DNA of 64,000 nucleotides, from contig NC_089315.1 in NCBI RefSeq assembly GCF_036669915.1, forward strand, positions 19,535,010-19,599,009, in the 5' to 3' direction. The notes below the pieces were generated by a model that saw only the letters and a list, made by a program, of their open reading frames with translations, searched no databases and had not been told where the DNA came from. A program made the translations under genes and the position numbers. Numbering within the stretch: position 1 is the first letter of the stretch; the number at the start of each line of letters is the position of its first letter. This DNA comes from Pocillopora verrucosa (taxonomy: Eukaryota; Cnidaria; Anthozoa; Scleractinia; Pocilloporidae). This document shows, in pieces, positions 23,148 through 33,900 of the stretch.

Positions 23148-26100
23148 ATGTCAGTGAACTACGCAGCTGGACTTTCTTATTATCCCCACAAAGGAAAATG
23201 TGGACAGCCTGAGGTAAAGAAAACCATTTTACAATGCTACATTTAGAGATCAAAGCAAGAAAAAAATAATTGATCTAATACAATTGTCATGATCAATCCT
23301 GCAGCTTTTCGACTCTCCCGAACAGCTAGAAATCAAGATGGCGGAGTTCACAAAGCTTTTTCGTGAAGCTAAACACATTGTATTTCACACGGGAGCTGGT
23401 GTGAGCACATCAGCAGGAATTCCAGACTTTAGAGGACCGAAAGGTGTTTGGACCTTGGAAGAAAAAGGAAAAGCTCCACAAATGGAGACTACGTTTGATG
23501 ATGCCAAGCCGTCTATTACACACATGGCTTTGGTTAGACTAGTAGAGGAAAATTTTGTTCAGTATATTATCAGTCAAAATGTGGATGGTTTGCACATTAA
23601 GTCAGGACTAGCCAGGTAACTCATTTTTCCATGACAAGTTAAAATTGAACGAGATAATTCAAAAAAATTGAAAAAAGGTCAGACTGGAAAACACTGAGCA
23701 TTGTCAAAATTTCAGCACTGAGATGCATGCACGGGAAAAACGAAATCCTCAATGAATGGCAAAAGTATTGCCATGCTTGACAATTTTTTTAATTTTTTCT
23801 ATATCTCTCATTTATCTGCCCCTCTACCCCATCTGAGTGTTACCTGCTGCTTGTGTTGGTGGAACAAAATGCTAACCACCATGCAACATTGTTTGGAGGG
23901 AGATAGGGGAATTTTAGGAAACTTATTAAGCATGAATTATAAGATTCTGTTTATTATTCTAAGTGAAGGTTTGTGAACCACCTACTATGGGAAGTGTGGT
24001 GACTACTTTTGCCACTCATGGTAGGTGAATGATTTAATAAGTAATTGATAAGCTCTATCTGTAGTATACAGGTTACCACTTATTTCAAGTCTATTACTGT
24101 TCTGTTATCAGGTCACACCTTTCAGAGCTCCATGGTAACATGTTTATAGAGAAGTGTGACAGATGTGAAACTGAGTACATTCGCAAAAATGCAGTTACTA
24201 CTGTAGGATTGAAGAAGACTGGAAGAGTGTGTGTGAAAAAAGGAGTCAGAGGAAACTGCAGGTGTAGTAGTTTGTTTTGTCTTAAGGATTTGACAACTCC
24301 AAAGAACCTCCACCAATTATCTTTTAGATGACAGAAGATCTTTAACAAATTGTTAAAACCCTTCACATCTTTACATCAGTATGCAAGATCTCCAGTGTTC
24401 TCCATACATAAGCTATGAACTTACAAGGAGAATTTTCATAACAATCAAGAGTGCCTTGAGTTCTTGATCATTTCCTTTATTCTCATAACCTTAATGTTTG
24501 ACTCAAGGGTGGTACTTTTGGGAGAAATTAGATGCTTTTCACTGTTAGAGGTTAAAGGGTTAAAGCACTTGTTACAGGCCAAAGCAAAGTAGAAATGGTG
24601 TTAGTTTGGAGTATAGAAGAAGACATCACTGAGATTTCTTGTTCCACTGAAAAGTTAGTGATAGATTCTTACCTTTTTGCAAATGTTAAGGAAACAGAAA
24701 AGAAGAACCTTGCATAATTTTTAATGAATATGGGAATTTGAAAGTTGTGTTTGATGACAGGTTTTTATTTCCATAAAGTTTTATTTACACTTTTAGATAC
24801 CCAGGACATCGTGCACAGGCAACTCTTGCTGAAGTTCAGAATCTCTGAACTGTAGGCTCTTTTTCAAGTTTCATTTGGAGTGATTTTTTACTTTATCCTT
24901 CCTTTAGTGTTCAAAACCTTTGTTCTTTTATTTTTGGCCTCTGGTGGTGTATAGCTGTGTACGCATAACTTCACTTTCCTTTAGCACTGCTGGAACAAAA
25001 AGAAATGTTTGCTTGTTTTGATTTGATAGGGGTAAACTACGAGATACAATCCTTGACTGGGAAGATTCTTTGCCCTATAAAGATCTTGTTATGGCTGAAC
25101 ATCACTCAAGGTAAAACCATACTCAGCCCAATATAAATGATTTCAAATTTACCAAAAAGTTGCCATAAAAATACTGCAATAGTGTTTGTTTCATCAGTTG
25201 TGGGTTTTTGGTTCACTGTTATCAAACATCTTTATTGACGACTTTACTGCCAGACAATAAGAACTGCGTTCGTATCCTAAAAAGAAGTTACATATTTGTT
25301 ATGAAATGCTCAGATAATAAAGTATACGAAACGATTTGATATTTACCCAGTGAGTCGGCTAGGTCCACAAATGACTTACATTAGTATTATGACATCACTA
25401 TAACGTATCTCATTAGCGGATAAATTAACTTAATGATCCATTAAAGAATTTCTCGGCGAAACAGTGTTCATGTTAATTTTTTCCTGTATAGAGGTCCATT
25501 GAGTCACATGATGTTTTTGTTTTGTTGAAATTTTATGCACAGTATTCATTCAAACTCTATAAGTTGTTCAACACTCGTGATGTACATCACACTCTGATGA
25601 GGTGCTATTTTTGCTCATCATCAGCTAGTTTTAAAAATTTTCCTAAATTTATTTTAAAATGATAATCACTACTACCATAATCATTTTATTTCTCCCCTCC
25701 CTGTCTGCCCTAAAAAAATTAGGGTGGACAAGTGAATGATGAGGACATTGTGATGCCAACTTCTGCCCCATAATAAGATGCCTTAGTAAATGTTCTGAGT
25801 ATTAATTGCTTTACCATATAGAGACAAAACTAGGCAGTGGAGTTAAAATAGTTTTGTGTTCATTTCAGGCAAGCTGATTTAGCAATTTGCCTTGGAACTT
25901 CCCTTCAAATCCAGCCAAGTGGTAACTTGCCTCTCTTCACAGTCAGAAATAGTGGAAAGCTTGTTATTGTAAATCTTCAAAAAACAAGACATGTAAGCTT
26001 TATTGGTGTGATATGGGTTACTCAGCAGGAAAATGTATTTTACTGGTGTCTTGCAAAGTATTTTTGATTAGAGATTTGTACTTTGTGATGACCAAGTTCC

Positions 26101-26919
26101 ATGTAATTCCATCAGGAGCTCCCTCTCAGAGAAAATGAGAGCATTTGATTTTGGGGGCATTTATTCATTTTGTTGAATAACAGTTTGGAAAAACTTGTCA
26201 ACCTTTTTGGACTGCAGAGTGAGTGACATCTATATGACATTTGAAAACCTTCTTTCGGTTATGAATGAGTTTCTCTGATGCAACAAATACTTAACTTGAT
26301 CATGGAAAACACTGAAAAATTTTTCCCTCTTATTTGAGGTACAATTTATGAAACCTTGCCTAGGGAAAGATCTCTTTTATAAAGAAAAATAACAAGTTGG
26401 GTTGGCTGGGTTTAACACATACATCTGTACATGACAAACAGAGAGTACAACCAACATGTGACCTTTTTGTGCAGTAGTTTGTTATTACTCTTTGTTCCAC
26501 AAAACCCCCAAAACAGTATTGGCATGTGTAACAGCACATGGCATGTGAAAAAAAATGTAAGGTAGAGGTTAGTTATAGAGAAGGAAGATTTTGATTTTTA
26601 TATACTCAATAAATGAGCACAGTGGTGAATAAGAGATGTTCTTTTCCATCAGGATAAAAAAGCTACCTTGGTCATTAATCATTATGTTGACGGTGTAATG
26701 AAGGAACTTATGGACAGACTGGGAATCTCAATCCCTTCTTTCACTGGGAAGCCATGGTGGACTGACTCTGATAGTGAAACAGAATATCCTGCTAAAAAAG
26801 AGGAAATGGAGGAATATGAGGAAAAACATGAACTGAGTCATGAAACTTGTGAGGAGTTACCAGTAAAGAGGTTAAAACAAGACTTTGAAAAGGACCCTCA
26901 TGACAACAATGATCCCTAA
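23148..26919 (+). CDS. SIRT6: NAD-dependent protein deacylase sirtuin-6
   Basis: Six exons, all phase-consistent, give 332 residues (human 355): 23148-23213, 23305-23615, 24112-24261, 25030-25110, 25869-25992, 26653-26919. The start is set by [19 protein letters not shown], almost identical to human SIRT6. Sirtuin motifs follow: [20 protein letters not shown] (NAD-binding loop), SQNVDGLH, the catalytic histidine in ELHGNMF, the zinc site CDRC with a second cysteine pair in exon 3 (C-x8-C, two residues shorter than human), [25 protein letters not shown] and IVNLQKT. The acidic C-terminal tail is divergent, as usual. SIRT6 acts in the nucleus on histone H3 acetyl-lysines in DNA repair, telomere and metabolic gene control (known from mammals). 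A 3' AATAAA lies at 27610-27615. Confidence 0.97.
24359..24559. mobile_element. piggyBac-like MITE, copy 1 (SIRT6 intron 3)
   Basis: The 201-bp segment starts CCCTTCACATC and ends AAAGGG, followed by TTAA at 24560. Its second half (TTGATCATTTCCTTTATTCT, GAGAAATTAGATGCTTTTCAC) is shared with copies at 33210 and 47589. The left flank TTAAAA is near-TTAA. Confidence 0.6.
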
Positions 26920-28249
26920 TTTGTTTTTACTTGTCAAAATGAATCATATACATCTTCTTGGTAGAGCTAACCTCATTTTGAAACCTTTTTCTTTGTCAAA
27001 GCAAAACAATTTTGTGGTGGTTAAGTTTTGGGTTGTACCCTTTCATGACTGAAAATGGTAGAGATTTAATTTTTAGTTGTGAGTCAACTGAACTGTGACT
27101 AGGAACCCATTTCTTGAGAGTCCTGGTAACTAAAGGGGCCTGAATGGAAATTTAAATAGAGAGGCAGGTTCTCACATTCCAACCACTCCATTTTGTTGCT
27201 TTAGCTGATAGACTCCTTGTAACTATTGAAACCCCCATCTTGAATGAAAACAGAACAGATTTGCAAGCCTGTTAAGTTACCTGGACCATTGAGAAACAGG
27301 CCTCAAGCTCATGTTGACTGCTGCATACTATTGTTTTCCTATAACATTGGCCCTTTACCAGAATATTCATTGCTTTCATAACTTCTTGAGAGCCCACAGG
27401 ATATACTGAATACATCATGGAGGGTTTTAAGGTATTCATTTCAATTTGATGCATTCTTTAGTGAACCTTCAACCAATCCTAAAATTGGCCATGAAAACTA
27501 TGTGGCATGTAGAGTACACAATGGAACAGGAAGCCAAGAGGTTTTAACCCAAAGAGAAGCCTTTTCACAATTCAGTCTATATCAACTTGGTCTTCCCATT
27601 TGGTAGAAAAATAAATCAAGCTACTAAGAGGGAATATATTCTTACTTTTTAACTTTAAACAGTTTAAAGACTGGTAGTCCTTGAAATCTTTTCACGTTTT
27701 TTATATTATTTCTACTTTTAATTTATTTAACTTACATAGTTATTGAAAAGAGCTCACTCTTTATATCTAAAATACAGGTAAGAATATTTATGTTGTGTTG
27801 AAGAGCAGCACAAAATAAAGAAATTGAATGGTGCCAACAAAGTGGTCCTAGTATGTGAAAGTTCCTTGGAATAAAGGAAAATGTTGCAGCATTCTGATAG
27901 TTTAAGTGCATTTATAATGGTAATGGGACTGAGTGGATTCCAATCCAGTCTGTAATCATACAAGTGATTGACAAAATCAAGTGACAATGAAGTGGGAGTT
28001 TGATTCATTAATCCTAAGTATGATTACAGACAGAATTAGACAACACAAAGTCCTGTTACCAATGAATCAAAACTGCGACAAAATCTGAGAAAGAAAGAAA
28101 CTAGACTTTGCTTATACGTTTTATAAAAAAAAAACAGTAACTTAGCAAAATACAAGACAACAAGGCACACACAACACATTCTGTCTACTTACACAGGCAT
28201 GACATCTTAACTGTCCAATTACAAGCATGATGCATACACTGTCCTATTT

Positions 28250-28376
28250 AACAAATAGATTCCAAGTTGCTGTGCATCTGTTCAGTAATAGATCACAGAT
28301 GACGTCAAAATGCGGTAAGAACAAAAAAGTGGCACACAAGGCGCAGCCAAGTGGGTCACTGATGTTCTTACCACAA
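28250..28376. mobile_element. Dispersed MITE-like repeat, copy 2
   Basis: The core TGTTCAGTAATAGATCACAG with ATGACGTCAAAATGCGG lies at 28279-28316. The word TGCGGTAAGAAC at 28311-28322 returns inverted as GTTCTTACCACA at 28364-28375, so the element folds as a hairpin. It is nearly identical to part of 31419-31470 in reverse orientation. Confidence 0.6.
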
Positions 28377-28484
28377 TCAAGGGGAAAATTACACCACACC
28401 TAGGATAGGACTGTGCAGTTTGCAAATGACCAAGCCCAGTATTGTAGACATAAATACAAGAGAGGAACAGCACAGTTCAAACAC

Positions 28485-28490
28485 TTTATT
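28485..28490 (-). terminator. Polyadenylation signal candidate for RPP14
   Basis: AATAAA on the minus strand, about 340 bp past the RPP14 stop codon. Confidence 0.35.
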
Positions 28491-28830
28491 CTAATTTTTC
28501 AATTGTTAACTGTAAATTTCAGAATTTAATGTTACACTGTTTCAGCCTCCTCATTAGGCTTTCAAAGTCTGAAGAATGAAGAAGTGCGAGGGACTATGGA
28601 AAGGAGAATAACTTCAACCATTACTTTGTTTCTTTGTCTGTCCAATTAGTTTTTCAACAGAAGACCCCTGAGTAAAAGGGATTTATCAAGCAGTTTTGTT
28701 GTTCACTGCTCTTTTCCATTTACATCCAGCAATAATTGACGGGCACTGATGTAAGCTTTGGTTGATATCACCTTAACAAGGTGCCTATGAGACTTGGGTG
28801 TTCCATGCTGAAGCTTTACATGTAGCTTCA

Positions 28831-30805
28831 TCAAGTGGTTACTTCTTTTTCTTTTATCTTCCACTGTCTGCTGTCTGCTGCTAAGCTCAGCAAATAAGGA
28901 GAGACCTATGAATGCAAGCAGAGAAGCTAAGAAAAGTCACTACAATTGTAATAATTGCAAAAAATGGTGGTTTTTCATCGTTGTATGTACATGATTTAAA
29001 GGGAATACTATCTTTGCAAATTAAACATCATATATACCTGAATGACATAAATTGCACATCTTCTATCCTTATAATAACTCAACAGAGTTAAAGCACTCCA
29101 CAACTTCACCAACCCACTAAAAAGACAGAGGTAAGATTAGCAAGTTATATCTTCTCAGAAGCAAATAATACTATATTTTTGTGCTCTTTAACTAATTTTA
29201 CTTCAGACAATGTGAAGAGAATGGCTTCAAATATAAACCTGTGCAAGCAATTGCAAGATCTGATGCTCACAAGTCTGTGTGATCAATAAAATCCAAAGGC
29301 CAACCAATCTCAAGAGTGTGAAAAAGACAATATACTTAAATCAAAATTGCAGAACTGAGCTAAAATAAGTACTTGTTCATATAAAAACAGCCATCTGGGA
29401 GATAGTGTTTAATTTTCACCTCTCTTTTACTCTAAGTATGGCTTCCATTGAACTAGCTTCAAACTTGATGATGTCAACACCAATAGCAGAGCCTACCTAT
29501 TTGATGATGAAAAAAGGTTCATTAAAAAAAATTGGGAAACATCTGCCTCTTGACTGCATGCCAACTACCAAAAAAATTAAATACCTGGTAATAAGTAACA
29601 GGTTCCAATCCAAAGTTAATTCCAAGATGGTTTTGTTATAGTTACTGTCGCTACATGACAGGTTTTTGCCTTGTTTTTACAAACTTAAGATAATTGAGGT
29701 CCAAATAGCCTTTAATTTTCCTCATAACTTAACTTGTTGGCAACTTTGGAAGGGGAAGCAAATGGCACTTTGAAAGATCTTTGGTCTTGCAGACTTTCAT
29801 CTGATCACAAAATTTTACAGTCTTTGCAGTAAGTCTCAAAATGTCATTTGAAATGCACTTATTTTGCTCCTGAAAACTCAAAATGTTTCCTCATGTTCTT
29901 TAAGTCTCTTGCTTATTGTTGTAGCTGACAGTCTTGGCTAAAAGGTAGCTGTGAAGTATTGTAGATGGATCATTGTAAGTGTTGTGTGTATGGGGCCCTT
30001 ACATAAATAGGGTACATGCATATTTTTGCTGACAAAAACCATGCACATCACACAAAAAGTAAAGTAGTAAAAAAAGTGTAAGTATATATTGATTGAAAAA
30101 ACAAAAATAGATCTGATTCATAATAATCATCATAGGAAGGAGGCAAGAATTTCAGCTACCTTTCCATGTAAAGAATCAAGAGCTTGTATAAGAATACTCT
30201 TAAACGTCACTATATCAATCTCAACTGGTGTTTCATCAACTTCTTTGGAAATGTCTCTAGAAGGAATTAACATAAAATGACTGTCTTGGTTAACACCCAA
30301 AATATTATATGTTGTATAATAATGGTAACAGTGATTGATCAAAATATCAGTACACTAGCTAGCGAAAAATCTGGCAAAAAGATGATTAGCTGGATTGTGT
30401 TATACATCCTTCCGACTGTAAAGCAGGTTGAAGAGTGACAGCTTATGTGAATCTGGTGTACCATCCTAAATAGTTTCAAATTACACCAAAATAAAAACTA
30501 ATACACAAACAAATAAATAAATAATATATAAAGGATAATGTTTACAAATGTAATATGAATATTCCATATATATTGCAGAAATGTAGCGCTATAGTTTAAA
30601 AGTAAATAAAATTGCCGGAGTTCTTGTGTGTTACTCTGGAGCTGCATGTTAGCTTAATGGCATGTTGGCTTAATAGCCAACTCTCCACTCAACAATTTCC
30701 CAATAATACAGCGGTTGAAATTATAGCTTTAACACTGAAAGACACTTACATTTTTAATTTTAGGTAGAAGAACTGTGCTTTTTGCGGCAAAGTTAACCTC
30801 TCCAT
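28831..30805 (-). CDS. RPP14: Ribonuclease P protein subunit p14
   Basis: Five exons give 127 residues (human 124), all phases matching: 30750-30805, 30160-30256, 29420-29496, 29038-29116, 28831-28905. The start MERLTLPQ leads into FFYLKLKI. The most telling stretch is SGLVKLWSALTLLSYYK followed by CAIYVIQ and VSPYLLSLAADSRQ, which lines up with human GLVKLWSSLTLLGSYKGKKC and VIQVSPFLLALSGNSRE. RPP14 is a small protein subunit of RNase P and RNase MRP complexes and acts in tRNA 5' processing in the nucleus. None of the five exons is long enough to be noticed as an ORF. The gene starts 107 bp from LRRC72 on the opposite strand. In vertebrates the RPP14 mRNA also encodes the mitochondrial dehydratase HTD2; I see no such frame here. 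Confidence 0.93.
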
Positions 30806-30912
30806 GAAACTACAAGCAGGAGTGCATGCCACTGGGAGAGTCATATATCTCACAGTGGAGTGTAACGTGAGCCCGCGTTTCTAACCTTGTGTTGTTATAG
30901 TGACTTACTAAC
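30806..30912. promoter_or_regulatory. Very short bidirectional promoter between RPP14 and LRRC72
   Basis: Only 107 bp separate the two divergent start codons, so both 5' UTRs and both cores must share it, or transcription starts inside the opposite gene. I see no TATA box in the expected position for either gene. Confidence 0.6.
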
Positions 30913-33900
30913 ATGGCTGACAGCGAAAAGGCAAGCAGGGTTGATGATCCTTTTAAAGTACTCTTTGTCAGTGTTATCGTCTGATATTTGGATTTATTTT
31001 CGATAGGAAACTGAGGAACAACTGAAGAGACGTGGTATAGCAAAAGATAAAGATGTTTCAGAGATTCACTTGGCGAACAGGTAGATTATAAATGTTTGTT
31101 ACTGACACGGGAAGATATAAATATATGTTTTGGACCGTTCCATGCTAACTTTCATATAAGTAATCAGTTTGTATAACAGTTAACTGAAGCCCTTCGGATT
31201 ACTTAATAACAGTGTGGATGTTTTAATTCAAGGAATTATTTGATGTTTAGCTTTTAAATACCAATCGAAATGCGTCGAGTTTATGGTTCACATTTATGCA
31301 GAGTTTGTAATTGATTGAGCTTATTTGGTGGAGCCTTGAGTACCACCTATGCCCCAGAGCGAATAAGCTGAATTTTACACTTATTGGAGGACAGACGCAT
31401 ACATGACGTCACCCTTCTTTTTCTTACCGCATTTTGTTGACATCTGTGATCTATTACTGAACAGGTGCATGGCAACACCACATTTATTTCTTAAATAAAA
31501 CAAATCACAGAGATGCAAACCACTGGGGTCTGAAATCTGGGGATGTTTGAGTTTGGATGATGTTCCTACACCTCCCTCCAACACTCCACCTCCCAAAGTG
31601 TTGACAGTCGACAGTCAACAGCCACATACTCAACTTGACTTCCTCTCCATTTTGATCTCACTTTCAAGGTCAAAGCCCTACTAGCATTGAATCTCAAGAT
31701 GTTCTGGTCAAAAACAAGTAAAACAATTAAAAGAAATACAGTCAATTTTTGTTGATTGTTGTGCTTTTCATACCCACAGAGCACTTGAGGAAGTGGCTGA
31801 CTTTGGGAAATATAGAAACTTACAAATTGTTTGGTTGAATGGAAATAAGGTGGAATTTTATTATTATCATTCATTTTACTTTATGTGTGTTATCGTATGG
31901 TTTTATCAGAGGAATAAGGAATCTAAAATAAAATGATGTAATTGTTGTTATCACTAGGTAATGGGTGGCAAACTTGCTATTGGGTGTAGGTTTAAGCTTT
32001 GGAAAATTAATTAAGCTGTGATCTCTGGCTGAAACCCTTACAGTGCCTCTTGCCCCCTCCCTCCCCCTCACCCAGGGGGTATAAAGTAAGTCTTAACTTG
32101 AGCTAAGTGGTCCACCTAGCCAGAGCCTATCCCAGTTTCCTTGGGAATAACACAAGGAGTACCACTACTCTCTGGAGATGGGATGTCAGTCCATTGTAAG
32201 GTCCCTCCACCCCAACATTTTATCAGGCTTCCCTGACAATTCACCGACATCCATTTATAAAATCTAAGATGGAGAGAGGCAGTGTGAGAGTGTAATGTTT
32301 TGCCAAAGAATAACTGACCATTGACCCGGCCAAAGCTTGTTGACCAGGGGTCCAGCGCATTGACCATTACACCACTGCACCTCTGATGCACAGGAGTAAA
32401 AATGGGTACTAACAGGAAAGCATATTAAAATTTAGAGATGAAACTTGGATGGATTAGCTTTCTGGAGAGGTGTGTTGTACACCTCTATAGCTAGTCACAA
32501 ACTTGGACAAGCTCAGTCATAATGGACTCTTGGCCCAAGTTCAGACCTATCATTCTATGGAAGATGATTTCAACTTATTTAAACTCAGCTAACCATAAAA
32601 AATTTTTTTTTCCTTTTCTTAACATGTCATTTGGGTTGAAAAGGCAACAACCCTTTCATTCCCAACTGATACCAATAGTAATTATCCTTACTGTCTGCTA
32701 TACATTTCCTTTAATGGTAGCTCATAGAATTTGGTATTGGATCAACTAATAATCCCCTAATCAATATTTTTCTGTATTCTCATCACTTGTTTGCTTGATA
32801 TTGTATTGATATTGTGAGGAGATATCTCTCTTGGTCTCTCATGAGAGTTTAAGGGTTCAACCAATCAGATGTGTGGTAATTTTGTTTTTGGGCATAATTA
32901 TGGGCTTTAGAATGAAGTTTTTCAGGTTTTCATAGCTTACCTGTATCATTGCTGACACCATGTTTAGTACTGTTTTCTTCTTCATTCTGCAGCTGAGGAA
33001 GTTGAACTGTTTTAGCTCAAACTATCAACTGAGAGAGTTGTACCTTCAAGACAATATGTTAGTGGAACTGAATGGCTCTTTACACCACTTGACATGCCTT
33101 CAAGTATTATTGCTGAATGGAAATCAGCTGGTAAAACTCACTGACATTGTTCATGAGTTAAAAGCCATGCAGTGCCTAAAGACACTTAGTAAGTTGTCAG
33201 ACAATTTAACCCTATTCACTCCAAGATCAAAATGCATCTTCCTCAGACTTATCTCTATATATTTCCTGTGGCACTATCAGGGAGAATTGGTTTAACAATT
33301 AAGGGGTTCTTAGGTTAGTAATCATTTCCTCTGTTCTTGTAACCACAGTGTTTTATGTAAGGTTGATGCTGTAAGGAGAAAATAGATGCTGGTCACTCTT
33401 AGGGGTCAAAGGGTTAATTTAAACCTTGTTTATTGGGGTGACATATTACATATTCATAGGGGAGAGTGGTATTTTTTTCTGCTCATTTAGTTAAGTTTAG
33501 TTGAGAAGTTATCATCATATGGGGAAAGGGTACTTCATTATATGGGATGTATAGGTGTTTTTGTGTCAAACAGTATAGGTTAACATAAAATTGAATGTGT
33601 GCTGGGAAAAAGTGAGTATTTATTGACTGCTAGTTTGTACTTTAAAATTGTCTCATATTTCCTTGTAAAACTCTGGGTGAAGTTGATGTTGAATTGAAAG
33701 ATTTTATTCCAACTGCCCCTTAAATTTGTGTCTGGATTGTGGACACCAATAATACTGTACACTCTGAAGCTGGAAATTAAGTCTGGCAAAATAATTTTTT
33801 TCTTCAATAGAGTAGGTAAAATCACTAAGCAAAACAATTTTCGTATGAACCTTATACAAGAAGTGATGTTGTAATTTATAGTTACTCATGTAACATTGTA

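Larger units (their letters stand above)
26920..28830. other. Between SIRT6 and RPP14 3' ends; no extra gene seen
   Basis: The two genes converge here. The stretch holds probable 3' UTRs, a possible SIRT6 poly(A) signal at 27610, one for RPP14 at 28485, and a MITE at 28250-28376. I looked specifically for an HTD2-like frame downstream of RPP14 and saw none. Confidence 0.55.
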
